Positions 44,839-53,528 of a stretch of 64,000 nucleotides of DNA are shown one piece after another (within the stretch, counting starts at the first letter, position 1; every line of letters begins with the position of its first letter). A program made the translations under genes and the position numbers. The stretch is from JAWLDA01 sp041686855 (GTDB lineage Bacteria > Bacillota > Limnochordia > DTU080 > RSA5). The notes under the pieces were generated by a model. It did no database searches, was not told the DNA's origin, and saw nothing but the letters and a program-made list of their open reading frames with translations. The stretch covers positions 1 through 64,000 of the forward strand of contig JAWLDA010000004.1 of assembly GCA_041686855.1 (NCBI GenBank), in the 5' to 3' direction.

Positions 44839-45120
44839 ATGGCTTTGAAAGTGCGGATCCCTGTACTTTTGCGCACCCTGACCGGCGGTGAGAGTGAGGT
44901 GTCCGCTTCCGGGAGCAACATCGAGGAGCTACTGGCCAACCTCGAAGCGTCGTATCCAGGTATGCGGGAGCGGTTTTACGACGAGAGTGGTAAGATGCGT
45001 CGGTTCATCAACATTTACGTCAATTCGGAAGATATTCGCTTCCTCGACGGTGAGAAGACTGCGTTAAAAGACGGGGATGAGATCTCGATCGTTCCGGCCA
45101 TTGCCGGTGGAGTCGGTTGA
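44839..45120 (+). CDS. MoaD/ThiS-family ubiquitin-like sulfur carrier with C-terminal GGVG
   Basis: A 93-residue beta-grasp protein. The N-terminal VRIPVLLRTLTGG, central INIYVNSEDIRFLDG and the end DEISIVPAIAGGVG are typical of MoaD/CysO/SAMP-like carriers. These are activated at a C-terminal diglycine to a thiocarboxylate or isopeptide. Here the diglycine (G90-G91) is followed by V92-G93, so it must be trimmed before activation. A JAMM metalloprotease gene, the type of enzyme that does such trimming, lies 181 bases downstream. The ATG has a perfect aaggaggt site eight bases upstream. No moeB/thiF-type E1 or cysM gene is in the window. Confidence 0.88.
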   Translation: MALKVRIPVLLRTLTGGESEVSASGSNIEELLANLEASYPGMRERFYDESGKMRRFINIYVNSEDIRFLDGEKTALKDGDEISIVPAIAGGVG

Positions 45121-45236
45121 GCTCTGACACGAGCACTCGCCTGACGAAGCATTCGGTCTAGAGCGTGCACACGTCGGCGTCGTTCGACATAAGATAGCAA
45201 TGGGTCGGAGTTGGTCGTGGCACGGCCGGGTTTGGC

Positions 45237-45267
45237 GAAGCCCTCCCTGTTTACTGGGGAGGGCTTC
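45237..45267 (+). terminator. 11-bp GC-rich hairpin between the sulfur carrier and JAMM genes
   Basis: The arms gaagccctccc (45237-45247) and gggagggcttc (45257-45267) pair perfectly around a nine-base loop. Only ctacgtctt follows, so termination would be partial at best. It may be an attenuator or a processing site that sets the ratio of carrier to protease. Confidence 0.5.
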
Positions 45268-45301
45268 CTACGTCTTAACTGCGACGTCAAGGAGGACGGG
45301 A

Positions 45302-45721
45302 ATGCGTTCGCTGAAGCTGGTGGAGTCGGTGCTCACGCAGATGCTGAAGGCGTGCACACGTGCATTGCCGCTCGAGGCCTGTGGGTTGCTGGGGGGAAAC
45401 GACGACGTCGCTCGCAGCCATTATCCATTGCGCAATGTAGCCGACGATCCTGCGCGCCGATTCCTCGGGGATCCCCAGGAGCAGCTGCGGGCGCTCTACG
45501 AGATGGAAGCTGCGGGCGAGGAACTCATCGGGATCTATCACTCGCACCCCAACACGCCGCCGACCCCTTCCCGTGCGGATATCGAGGGGGCGCTGTACCC
45601 TCGTCTTTTTTACGTCATCGTTGGCCTGCAGCGGCCACACGCCCCGGAAGTGCAGGCGTTCCGGTTAAACCCGGAGCGGGGACGGGCCGCGCAGGCTCAC
45701 TGGTATCGCGTGAAATCGTGA
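45302..45721 (+). CDS. JAMM/Mov34-family (M67) metalloprotease, Mec/QbsD-like
   Basis: A compact 139-residue zinc isopeptidase-type protein. The JAMM motif is complete: E25 (LEACGLLGG), H80-S-H82-P83 and S90-xx-D93 (YHSHPNTPPTPSRADIEGA). Stand-alone bacterial JAMM proteins such as Mec+ of Mycobacterium and QbsD/PdtG of Pseudomonas act on small ubiquitin-like sulfur carriers. They either release cysteine from CysO or trim residues after the diglycine. The carrier with the GGVG end just upstream is the obvious candidate substrate. The ATG has aaggagg six bases upstream. Confidence 0.87.
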   Translation: MRSLKLVESVLTQMLKACTRALPLEACGLLGGNDDVARSHYPLRNVADDPARRFLGDPQEQLRALYEMEAAGEELIGIYHSHPNTPPTPSRADIEGALYPRLFYVIVGLQRPHAPEVQAFRLNPERGRAAQAHWYRVKS

Positions 45722-45842
45722 GAATGAGGGAGTAATCTCTGAGAGATTCACTGACGCATCGGGCCGATTAGCCTTCCCTACGGCCTGAGGCGGTGTTTGC
45801 ATCGGCGACATAAGTCAGTCTAAGCTGAGGAGGAGAGTGGAG

Positions 45843-46439
45843 TTGGACAAGCCCGCTATCCCGGAGCGTCGTTTAATTTTGGCGTCTGCATCGCCAAGAA
45901 GGCGAGAGCTTCTGCGCCAGTTAGGCCTCGAGTTTACGGTGGCACCTGCCGACTTCGACGAAGAGGGGGTGAGCGCTGCGTCGCCGGATCGGCTTGTTCG
46001 CTCACTGGCGCACGGCAAGGCAAGCGCTGTGGCCGCGTCACACCCTAACGAGGTGGTGCTGGGCGCGGACACCGTCGTGGTGTTGGATGAAGAGGTGCTT
46101 GGGAAGCCAGGGAGCAAGGAGGAGGCCATGGAGATGTTATCGCGGCTTCGCGGTCGTACCCATCGCGTGTACACCGGGATCGCTCTGGTTTGTGCCAAGA
46201 GCAACCAGGAGGAGGTGGCGCACGAAGCAACCGAGGTTACGATGGGAGCCTTCGCTCAAGAGACGCTCGCACGTTACGTTGCGTCCGGGGAGCCCATGGA
46301 CAAGGCAGGCGCCTACGGCATTCAGGGGCTCGGCTCCATACTCGTAGAGCGCATCTCAGGGTGCTACTTCAACGTCGTGGGTCTGCCCCTATACCGACTT
46401 GGTCAGATGCTTGCATCCTTTGGCATTCGAGTTCCGTAA
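45843..46439 (+). CDS. maf: Maf-family nucleoside triphosphate pyrophosphatase
   Basis: Hydrolyses non-canonical or surplus dTTP/UTP-type nucleotides; historically linked to septum formation. The 198-residue protein has LILASASPRRRELL at the N-terminus, VLGADTVVVLD with its metal-binding aspartate, LGKPGSKEEAMEML and DKAGAYGIQG. TTG 45843 lies eight bases after gaggagga and is preferred to GTG 45837, which is too close to that site. In Bacillota maf typically precedes radC and mreBCD, exactly as here. Confidence 0.94.
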   Translation: MDKPAIPERRLILASASPRRRELLRQLGLEFTVAPADFDEEGVSAASPDRLVRSLAHGKASAVAASHPNEVVLGADTVVVLDEEVLGKPGSKEEAMEMLSRLRGRTHRVYTGIALVCAKSNQEEVAHEATEVTMGAFAQETLARYVASGEPMDKAGAYGIQGLGSILVERISGCYFNVVGLPLYRLGQMLASFGIRVP

Positions 46440-46477
46440 CGTACACAAAACAAATCAGCAGGGAGGAGGAGCCCCCC

Positions 46478-47173
46478 TTGTCGAACTTGAACATCACCCC
46501 AGTGATGCGCGAGATTCCAGACGACGAACGCCCTCGTGAGAAGTTGTTGCGCGGCGGAGTTCGCAATCTGGGCGATCGGGACCTCCTGGCGTTGTTGCTC
46601 GGCACCGGCACTCAATCGGTGTCGGCGTTGGGACTGGCCGACCGGCTGCTCGCGACGTTTGGTTCGCTCCGTGGCGTCAGCGCCGCCAGTATCGAAGAGT
46701 TGACCGGGCTGCGCGGTGTTGGAATCGCCAAGGCTGCTCAGATCGTGGCGGCCACGGAGACAGGGCGACGCGTGCGCGTGGAGCCGTTCTCCGACGAGCG
46801 GCCGATTCGATCCGCCGACGATGTGGCGCGTCGGATGCGCGTTAAGTTGGACGGGCTCGACCGGGAAGAAGTTTGGGTCCTCTTGCTCGACACGAAGCAC
46901 CGGGTGCGCGGTACTCACGTTATCTCGATCGGCCATCTCAGTGGCGCGCCCGTTCACCCTCGAGAGCTCTTTAAAGAGGCAATCCGACGCAGTGCAGCCG
47001 CAGTGGTCGCGGTGCATAATCATCCGAGTGGAGATCCAACACCAAGCCCGGACGACTGGGCGTTGACTAAACGATTGCGCCAAGTAGGCGACGTGATCGG
47101 CATTGAGCTGTTGGATCATGTCATTCTTGGCGATAATACCCACGTGAGTATGAGGGAGCTCGGTGGGTGGTGA
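46478..47173 (+). CDS. radC: RadC-family JAMM-domain protein
   Basis: The 231-residue protein starts with the conserved REIPDDERPREKLL segment, then a helix-hairpin-helix region (ELTGLRGVGIAKAAQI). It ends with a JAMM domain carrying VHNHPSGDPTPSPDD (about residues 181-196). Despite its name RadC has no established DNA-repair activity, and its biochemical role is unclear. TTG 46478 follows gggaggagga at about seven bases. It stands in the maf-radC-mreB order and ends 23 bases before the mreB ATG. Confidence 0.93.
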   Translation: MSNLNITPVMREIPDDERPREKLLRGGVRNLGDRDLLALLLGTGTQSVSALGLADRLLATFGSLRGVSAASIEELTGLRGVGIAKAAQIVAATETGRRVRVEPFSDERPIRSADDVARRMRVKLDGLDREEVWVLLLDTKHRVRGTHVISIGHLSGAPVHPRELFKEAIRRSAAAVVAVHNHPSGDPTPSPDDWALTKRLRQVGDVIGIELLDHVILGDNTHVSMRELGGW

Positions 47174-47196
47174 AGGAACGAAAGGGGACGTTTGCG

Positions 47197-48222
47197 ATGT
47201 TTCGTCGTTTCTCCAGGGATATGGGAATCGACCTGGGCACCGCCAATACGCTCGTCTTTGTGCGAGGCAGAGGCGTCGTCGTTCAAGAACCGTCGGTCGT
47301 GGCCATTGACAGCCACACCAAGGACGTTTTGGCCGTTGGTGAAGAGGCCAAGCGGATGGTCGGGCGCACGCCGGGAAACATCATTGCGGTACGTCCCCTC
47401 AAAGACGGTGTGATCGCCGATTTCGACGTCACCGAACGCATGCTGCGACACTTTATCGGCCGCGCGAGCAAGCGACGCGGTTTCTTTCGGCCCCGTGTGG
47501 TCGTGGCAGTACCGTCGGGCGTTACCGAAGTGGAGAAGCGAGCCGTCATCGACGCAACGCTCTCTGCCGGAGCTAAGGACGCCAGGCTCATCGAAGAGCC
47601 GATGGCGGCGGCGATTGGTTCGGGGATGCCGGTGCAAGAGCCGCGCGGAAATATGATCGTCGACATCGGCGGCGGGACGACCGAAGTGGCCGTCATCTCG
47701 TTGGGAGGAATCGTCTCACACCGATCGATTCGGATCGGGGGGGACGAGATGGACGACTCGATCGTACAACACGTGCGCCGTACATACAACCTCCTGATCG
47801 GCGAGCGGACGGCAGAAGAGATCAAGAAGCAGATCGGGAGCGCCATTGCGACTGAGAGTAAGACGATGGAGGTACGCGGACGGGATCTGGTCACGGGACT
47901 TCCCCGCACGTTGGAAGTGTCAGACGAGGAGATTCGTGCGTCCCTCGCCGAGCCCGTCGCAGCGATCGTTGAGGCGGTCCGGATCACGCTCGAACGGACG
48001 CCACCGGAGTTGTCGGCTGATATCATGGAGCGCGGAATTGTCATGGCCGGAGGCGGCTCCCTGTTACACGGGCTAGATCAACTCCTCGCCGACGAGACGG
48101 GGATGCCGGTCTACGTCGGAGACGATCCACTCTCGGCCGTGGCCAACGGTACGGGAATAGCCCTCGAACACTATGAACTGATGCAGCGTGTGCTGATTGG
48201 CCCCAAGCGCCTCGGGCACTAA
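47197..48222 (+). CDS. mreB: Rod shape-determining actin homologue MreB
   Basis: Actin-like ATPase that forms membrane-associated filaments directing lateral wall synthesis. The 341-residue protein shows phosphate-1 GIDLGTANTLVF, the VAVPSGVTEVEKRAV segment, phosphate-2 MIVDIGGGTTEVAVISLGG and the adenosine motif GIVMAGGGSLLHGLD. The N-terminal MFRRFSRD gives a short amphipathic membrane anchor. ATG 47197 follows aaagggg by nine bases; in-frame GTG codons upstream would overlap the radC end. It starts the shape operon mreB-C-D-mrdA. Confidence 0.95.
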   Translation: MFRRFSRDMGIDLGTANTLVFVRGRGVVVQEPSVVAIDSHTKDVLAVGEEAKRMVGRTPGNIIAVRPLKDGVIADFDVTERMLRHFIGRASKRRGFFRPRVVVAVPSGVTEVEKRAVIDATLSAGAKDARLIEEPMAAAIGSGMPVQEPRGNMIVDIGGGTTEVAVISLGGIVSHRSIRIGGDEMDDSIVQHVRRTYNLLIGERTAEEIKKQIGSAIATESKTMEVRGRDLVTGLPRTLEVSDEEIRASLAEPVAAIVEAVRITLERTPPELSADIMERGIVMAGGGSLLHGLDQLLADETGMPVYVGDDPLSAVANGTGIALEHYELMQRVLIGPKRLGH

Positions 48223-48241
48223 AAGGAGGCCCCGGCTCTAA

Positions 48242-49165
48242 TTGGGAAGAGTGTACATCATTGCAGCGGCCCTCCTGTGCTTACTCCTCTCAGCGCTGAT
48301 CTACGTCACGTCTGACGTTCGCACTCGGGTGAGCCTCCCTGAGGTTGCATTGCGAGAGGCGCTGGCGCCGGTGCAAAACGCGTTTTCCACCGCCTCACAG
48401 TGGGTGACAGAGAGTGTGGGAGCCGTCGGATCGTTTCCACGGTTACACGAAGAGAATCGTGAGCTGCGTCGCAATGTCGCGCGCCTCGAAGCCGAACTCT
48501 TCGCGCTCCGGAGTGTGCAAGCACAGAACGTAAGGTTGCGCGAGATGCTCGACCTTAAACCGCATCTGCCGGCCCAGAGCGTGGTCGCACGTGTTGTGGC
48601 CAGACCGACCGAGCATTGGTTCGCGCACATCACCATCAACCGTGGGCGCTCCGACGGACTGCGAGCCGGCTTACCCGTGGTGGACGAACGTGGGATCGTT
48701 GGTCAGGTCGAGAGTGTCACTCCTCAAACCGCACGCGTCATTCTGTTGGTCGATCCCAAGAGCGCTGTCGGCGGAGTCGTCGTGGGAACGGACGAACCGG
48801 TCCTCGTCGAAGGGATTGGGGATCCCACGGGGCAAAGGGCGTCGGTGCAACCGCTGGTGCGCGATTCGGGCCTCACAGTTGGAGACGAGGTGGTCACGTC
48901 CGGTCTCTCTCGCGTCTTCCCCAAGGGCCTCCCCATCGGCCGCGTCGTTGAGGTCGCAAGGTCAGAGGGGGAACTGCGCTCTCAAGGCATCTTGCAACCG
49001 TATGTCGACTTTGCTCGCCTCGACTGGGTGAGCGTTATTGTGGATCCGAGCGCTGAGGTGCTTTGGCCGTGGCCGCGTGCCGCAAGCGACCCGCTCGTCG
49101 AGAGATCAACGGGCGATGCGATTCCGCACGGGGACGCTCCGATCGAGGAGGCGTCGACGCCATGA
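48242..49165 (+). CDS. mreC: Rod shape-determining protein MreC
   Basis: Bitopic protein that links MreB to the external wall-synthesis enzymes and activates PBP2-RodA. At 307 residues it has one N-terminal transmembrane helix (about 3-22), a coiled coil (about 60-98, HEENRELRRNVARLEAELF) and the beta-rich MreC domain (RVVARPTEHWFAHITINRG, VGQVESVTPQTARVILLVD, VVTSGLSRVFPKGLPIG). A low-complexity tail follows. The TTG start has aaaggagg 12 bases upstream. It overlaps mreD by four bases (ATGA). Confidence 0.93.
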   Translation: MGRVYIIAAALLCLLLSALIYVTSDVRTRVSLPEVALREALAPVQNAFSTASQWVTESVGAVGSFPRLHEENRELRRNVARLEAELFALRSVQAQNVRLREMLDLKPHLPAQSVVARVVARPTEHWFAHITINRGRSDGLRAGLPVVDERGIVGQVESVTPQTARVILLVDPKSAVGGVVVGTDEPVLVEGIGDPTGQRASVQPLVRDSGLTVGDEVVTSGLSRVFPKGLPIGRVVEVARSEGELRSQGILQPYVDFARLDWVSVIVDPSAEVLWPWPRAASDPLVERSTGDAIPHGDAPIEEASTP

Positions 49166-49683
49166 AGCCTTGGGTCTACTTGGGTTCGGTTTTGTGTCTG
49201 TATTTGGTCGAGACTAGCCTCTTCTCCTCGCTCACAGTTTGGGGCGTTCGGCCGGATCTCGTCTTGGTCCTCGTCTGCGCGGTCGGCCTACACCGTGGCC
49301 TGCGGGACGGGGCCATTGCCGGGTTCCTGGCCGGACTCCTCCTGGATCTGGGCGAGGGGCAACTTATCGGGCTTGGGGCTGTCACCAAAGCGTTGGCCGG
49401 CGCCGGCGCCGGGCTGATTGGCCAGACTCTCTTTGGCACCAACGCCCTTGTCCCCGCGCTGGTCCTGCTGTGCGCGTCGGTGCTCGAGCAGACAGCGTAC
49501 CTCTTTGGAAGTTGGGCGTTCGGTGTGTACCGGCCCTTCGGTGACGGCCTTTGGCGGGTGATCCTGCCAAGCGCATGGGTCGACGCATTGACGGGCATCA
49601 TCCTGTTCCCACTCATAGCCTCTTTAGTGCGGCGTTACAGTGTGATTGGCAAAGAGCGCGGAGTCGGTTCAGCGGAGGGATAA
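49162..49683 (+). CDS. mreD: Rod shape-determining membrane protein MreD
   Basis: A 173-residue polytopic membrane protein with five or six hydrophobic helices, in the MreD position of the shape operon. The conserved pattern RPDLVLVLVCAVGLHRG followed by GAIAGFLAGLLLDLGEG supports the family. It works with MreC and RodA-PBP2 in the elongasome. The ATG overlaps the mreC stop codon and has gaggagg upstream. The stop is followed five bases later by the start of mrdA. Confidence 0.9.
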   Translation: MKPWVYLGSVLCLYLVETSLFSSLTVWGVRPDLVLVLVCAVGLHRGLRDGAIAGFLAGLLLDLGEGQLIGLGAVTKALAGAGAGLIGQTLFGTNALVPALVLLCASVLEQTAYLFGSWAFGVYRPFGDGLWRVILPSAWVDALTGIILFPLIASLVRRYSVIGKERGVGSAEG

Positions 49684-49687
49684 GTGT

Positions 49688-51508
49688 GTGAACAACGAGC
49701 GCATCCTCGGCAATCGTTACAGGGTCCTCACATTTGTCATCGCCTTTCTCTTCGCGTTCCTGGTCGGTCGCCTTTGGCAGTTGCAAGTAGTGCGGAGCGA
49801 GAGTTACGAACAACTCGCTGAAGGGAATCGCATTCGCTCCATTCCTATTCGCGCGCCCAGAGGGGCGATTTATGATCGAGATGGTCGGTTGTTGGCGACC
49901 AATCGACTCGCCTTCACTGTCTCAGTCGTTCCGTCGGGGTTAGCCGATCCAGAGGGTGAGGCGCTTGCACGTCTCAGCGAGATCCTCGACCTCCCGGCCG
50001 AGCAGATTCAGGAGACGTTGGCACAAGGAGGCGCCCGGCCCTACGAACCCATTCGCATCAAGCGGGACGTCCCGATGGAGGCGGTGATAGCCGTTGAAGA
50101 AGAGCGGAGTCGGCTCCCGGGCGTGTTTGTGGAGGACGAGTGGGTGCGTGAGTATCCACATAGGGAGATCGGCGGGCACCTCTTAGGTTACCTGGGCTTG
50201 GCCAGCCCCGAGGATGTCGCGAAAGGGTACGGCCCTTCGGACCTCGTGGGCAAGTCCGGCCTCGAACACTCCTATGAGGCCTTTTTGCGCGGGAAGGAGG
50301 GCTCCCGCAGGGTCGAAGTGAACGCGCTCAGCCGGCCTATCCGCGACCTGGGAGTCATTGGGCCCGAGCCCGGAATGGACCTCCACCTGACGGTTCATCT
50401 CGGGCTGCAACGCGCAGTCTCAGACGCGCTCGAACGAGGGCTCGAACGACTCGTGGTGGAGACGGATAATGACCAAGCGGGCGCCGGCGCGGCGGTGGTT
50501 CTCGATGCGAAGAGCGGCGAGATCTTGGCGATGGCGTCGCATCCCTCCATCGATCCGTCCCGGCTCTCCGGTGAGGATCGGGCGGATTACGTCAAAGAGC
50601 TCAACAGTGGGAGGCTAAGCCCGTGGCTCAATCGAGTGATTCGGGCATTCCCACCGGGCTCTACGTTTAAGGTAGTGACCGCAGTCGCTGCATTGGAGAG
50701 TGGCGCCATAGAGCCGGAGACCGTGTACAATGCGGACGGTCGGCACAAGTACGGCAAAGCAGACTGGACGATTCATCAAGGATTGCCGCCGGCCGGCCCT
50801 GTCACCGTCGTCGAAGCGATCGGTCGGTCGACGAACGACTTCTTTTGGGAGATTGCACTTAGGCCTGAAACGGGCGGGATTGAAGGGTTGGCCACGTGGT
50901 CGAGGCGTTTTGGCTTTGGGTCCAAGACGGGGATTCATCTGCAGGAACCTTCGGAGATGTCCGGTTTGGTGCCCGACGCGCAGTGGAAGCGCAAGGCTTT
51001 GGGTGAGCCGTGGTACGAAGCGGAGACGATGGACGTAGCGATCGGACAAGGCTTTCTTACCGCGACCCCTTTGCAAATGGCACAACTGTACGCCACAGTG
51101 GCCAACGAAGGCGTCATGCGTACACCGCGGCTAGTGCGAAGCGCTACGAGTCCGGACGGGAGCGTCACCTTTGAGGCGCCCAACGGGGGGGTGCGCCGTG
51201 TGGAGAGTGCGAGTGAGACGTGGCAGGCCATAACAGAAGGATTGAAGTTGACGACGCAATGGCAGCGCGGTACGGCGTATCGAGCGTTTCGTGGGGCTGA
51301 GTACGATCCGGCAGGGAAGACGGGATCGAGTCAGACTGGGCGAGAGGCTCATGGGTGGTTTGCCGGCTTTGCACCGGCCGCTGATCCGGAGGTTGTCGTC
51401 GTCGTCTTTGGAGAGTATGGTGGGAGCGGCGCACAGGTGGCCTACATCGCTCGAGAGATCTTTGACGCCTACTTTGCTTTGCAGACGAATGAGAGCTTGG
51501 AACCATAA
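49688..51508 (+). CDS. mrdA: Penicillin-binding protein 2 (elongation transpeptidase)
   Basis: Class B PBP that cross-links new peptidoglycan in the lateral wall, paired with the glycosyltransferase RodA encoded downstream. The 606-residue protein has one transmembrane helix (about 13-32), the PBP dimer/pedestal domain (APRGAIYDRDGRLLATN) and the transpeptidase motifs SxxK (PPGSTFKV), SxN (GRSTNDFFW) and KTG (PAGKTGSSQTG). GTG 49688 lies seven bases after ggaggg. The short spacing after mreD indicates one transcript; minCDE lies between mrdA and rodA. Confidence 0.94.
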   Translation: MNNERILGNRYRVLTFVIAFLFAFLVGRLWQLQVVRSESYEQLAEGNRIRSIPIRAPRGAIYDRDGRLLATNRLAFTVSVVPSGLADPEGEALARLSEILDLPAEQIQETLAQGGARPYEPIRIKRDVPMEAVIAVEEERSRLPGVFVEDEWVREYPHREIGGHLLGYLGLASPEDVAKGYGPSDLVGKSGLEHSYEAFLRGKEGSRRVEVNALSRPIRDLGVIGPEPGMDLHLTVHLGLQRAVSDALERGLERLVVETDNDQAGAGAAVVLDAKSGEILAMASHPSIDPSRLSGEDRADYVKELNSGRLSPWLNRVIRAFPPGSTFKVVTAVAALESGAIEPETVYNADGRHKYGKADWTIHQGLPPAGPVTVVEAIGRSTNDFFWEIALRPETGGIEGLATWSRRFGFGSKTGIHLQEPSEMSGLVPDAQWKRKALGEPWYEAETMDVAIGQGFLTATPLQMAQLYATVANEGVMRTPRLVRSATSPDGSVTFEAPNGGVRRVESASETWQAITEGLKLTTQWQRGTAYRAFRGAEYDPAGKTGSSQTGREAHGWFAGFAPAADPEVVVVVFGEYGGSGAQVAYIAREIFDAYFALQTNESLEP

Positions 51509-51597
51509 GGAAAGGTGTTTGCCGGGGAGGATATTCCTTCCCTTGGTGGAACATCAAGCCAGGAATTATGCTCATTCTTAGGGATGGTGACTGAGGT

Positions 51598-52287
51598 TTG
51601 GCGGGGCACGATGCAGTGGTCCTCAAGGGAAACCGCGATGGCGTTGCCGTCATCATTGACGAGGCGGCGAGTATTGATGCCGCTGTTCGTGAATTAAGGT
51701 CAAAGTTGGCCAATGCCGGGAGCTTCTTTCGTGGCGCGGTCTTTTGCCTTGATGCGGGGAATCGTGCTCTTAGCCCGGATGAGCGCAGTGTCCTCTCGTC
51801 TACCATGGAGGAGTTTGGGATCCTTTTGCGAGAGCCCAAGCAGGAGAGCAAGGCGTTGCGGGGGCCCCAAGAGCACCTCTCAGGCGGGACTTCCAAGAGT
51901 GCAGCGTCTGATGGGGAGTTTGGAACTTTGGCGGCCGTTACACAAGACTTCGGCAGTGACGAGACGTTGCTCGTGCGGCGAACGCTTCGATCCGGTCAGC
52001 GGATTGAGCATACGGGAAATGTAGTGATACTGGGAGACGTCAACCCTGGCGCCGTCGTCATGTGCAGTGGCGACATCATCGTCCTCGGCACGCTGCGAGG
52101 ATTGGCCCATGCGGGGGCCGAAGGGAATTCGCAAGCCATTGTCATGGCGTTCCGCCTCCAACCGACGCAATTGCGCATTGCTCACTTTATATCGCGGGCT
52201 CCGGACGAGGGAGGACCTCGACCCGACGGTCCCGAATTGGCACGGGTGCGTAACGAGACGATTCAAATCGAGGCCTATGAACCCTGA
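51598..52287 (+). CDS. minC: Septum site-determining protein MinC
   Basis: FtsZ antagonist that, with MinD, prevents division at cell poles. The 229-residue protein has an N-terminal MinC domain (VVLKGNRDGVAVIIDEAAS) and a linker of about 95-115. The C-terminal beta-helix has the diagnostic RRTLRSGQRIEHTGNVVILGDVNPGA and GDIIVLGTLRGLAHAG. The TTG start at 51598 has only a close tgagg; GTG 51616 is a possible alternative. It follows mrdA by 89 bp, in which I see no clear promoter, and precedes minD by 89 bp. Confidence 0.93.
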   Translation: MAGHDAVVLKGNRDGVAVIIDEAASIDAAVRELRSKLANAGSFFRGAVFCLDAGNRALSPDERSVLSSTMEEFGILLREPKQESKALRGPQEHLSGGTSKSAASDGEFGTLAAVTQDFGSDETLLVRRTLRSGQRIEHTGNVVILGDVNPGAVVMCSGDIIVLGTLRGLAHAGAEGNSQAIVMAFRLQPTQLRIAHFISRAPDEGGPRPDGPELARVRNETIQIEAYEP

Positions 52288-52376
52288 TCACGAGTGTTCG
52301 GCTACGGATACACCCGTGCTTTGAGAAGCGGATCGATCGGCCAGTTACGCAGCGCTTTTAAGGAGGTCCACCCCCG

Positions 52377-53192
52377 ATGGCAGGAAAAGTAATTGTGATT
52401 ACCAGCGGTAAGGGCGGCGTCGGCAAGACGACGACCACCGCTAACCTCGGCACTGGTCTTGCTTTGCAGGGTCGCAAGGTGTGTTTGATCGACGCCGACA
52501 TCGGCCTGCGCAATCTCGATGTGGTGATGGGACTTGAAAACCGCATCGTCTACGATTTGGTCGACGTGATCGAGGGGCGCTGTAAGTTGCGCAACGCGTT
52601 GATCAAAGACAAACGGGTGGAGAATCTCTTTTTACTTCCTGCCGCCCAGACCCGAGAGAAAGACGCTGTCTCTCCCGATCAAATGAAAGAGTTGTGCCAG
52701 ACACTCACCGACGAGTTCGCATTCGACTACGTCGTGGTCGACTCGCCGGCAGGGATCGAGCACGGCTTTCGCAATGCGATTGCCGGGGCGGATGACGCGA
52801 TCATCGTTACGACTCCCGAGGTCGCCGCCGTAAGGGATGCCGACCGCATCATCGGAATGCTCGAGGCACATGAGATCTACACGCCGAAATTGATTATCAA
52901 TCGCATCCGTCCCGATATGGTGAAGCGCGGGGACATGATGGACATCGACGACATGATCGAGATCCTAGCGATCGAACTGATTGGCGTCGTCCCCGACGAC
53001 CAAGACGTGATCGTGGCGACCAACCGCGGCGAGCCGGTCGTCTTTGATCGGCGTACACGTTCGGGTGAGGCGTACTACAATATTGTTCGACGTCTTGAGG
53101 GCGAGAGTGTTCCCATTACACCGCTGGAGCAGGACGGTTTTGTCGAGCGACTGAGGCGCTTCTTTACAAAGGAGCGACGCAAGGCGGAGTGA
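52377..53192 (+). CDS. minD: Septum site-determining ATPase MinD
   Basis: ParA-type membrane ATPase that recruits MinC to the membrane. The deviant Walker A is ITSGKGGVGKTTTTAN near residues 8-23. Other motifs are DADIGLRNLDVVMGLENR, VVDSPAGIEHGF and the LIINRIRPDMV segment. The C-terminal amphipathic membrane-targeting helix is FVERLRRFFTKERRK. Its 271-residue length is normal. The start has a perfect aaggaggt eight bases upstream. The next gene encodes the antagonist MinE. Confidence 0.96.
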   Translation: MAGKVIVITSGKGGVGKTTTTANLGTGLALQGRKVCLIDADIGLRNLDVVMGLENRIVYDLVDVIEGRCKLRNALIKDKRVENLFLLPAAQTREKDAVSPDQMKELCQTLTDEFAFDYVVVDSPAGIEHGFRNAIAGADDAIIVTTPEVAAVRDADRIIGMLEAHEIYTPKLIINRIRPDMVKRGDMMDIDDMIEILAIELIGVVPDDQDVIVATNRGEPVVFDRRTRSGEAYYNIVRRLEGESVPITPLEQDGFVERLRRFFTKERRKAE

Positions 53193-53240
53193 CCAAGGGC
53201 CTGCAACACGTTGACGACGGGCGATGGGGGGATGCGACCC

Positions 53241-53522
53241 ATGTTTGACTTTTTGGGTAGAATATTCGGCAGGGACGAGGGCAGCAAAAAGGCCGCTAAG
53301 GACCGCTTGCGACTCGTGTTGGTGCACGACAGGGCGAGCTTGTCGCCGCGTTTGATTGACAGCCTCAAAGAAGACTTGATTCAAGTCATCTCCAAGTATA
53401 TGGAGATTGACGAAGAGGGCCTCGAGGTCGCCCTTGATCAAGAGGAGGATACGATGGCCTTGATCGCGAACATCCCAGTGCGCAACGTGCGCCGCGGGCT
53501 CGAAGCGAAGGCCAATTCGTAA
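53241..53522 (+). CDS. minE: Cell division topological specificity factor MinE
   Basis: Stimulates MinD ATPase and confines MinCD to the poles, allowing oscillation. The 93-residue protein has the N-terminal membrane-binding MFDFLGRIFG, the MinD-interacting helix region (KKAAKDRLRLVLVHDRASLSP) and the dimerising C-terminal part (DLIQVISKYMEID...VALDQEEDTMALIANIPV). ATG 53241 is chosen for its family-like N-terminus; ATG 53232 and upstream codons would extend it. MinE presence, in place of DivIVA-MinJ control, fits clostridial lineages and not Bacillus. Confidence 0.93.
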   Translation: MFDFLGRIFGRDEGSKKAAKDRLRLVLVHDRASLSPRLIDSLKEDLIQVISKYMEIDEEGLEVALDQEEDTMALIANIPVRNVRRGLEAKANS

Positions 53523-53528
53523 TGCCCG

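Noticed and set aside
45121..45301. tRNA or small RNA gene in the gap between the sulfur carrier and JAMM genes
   Set aside because: No cloverleaf or CCA end could be drawn; the only structure is the 11-bp hairpin reported separately.
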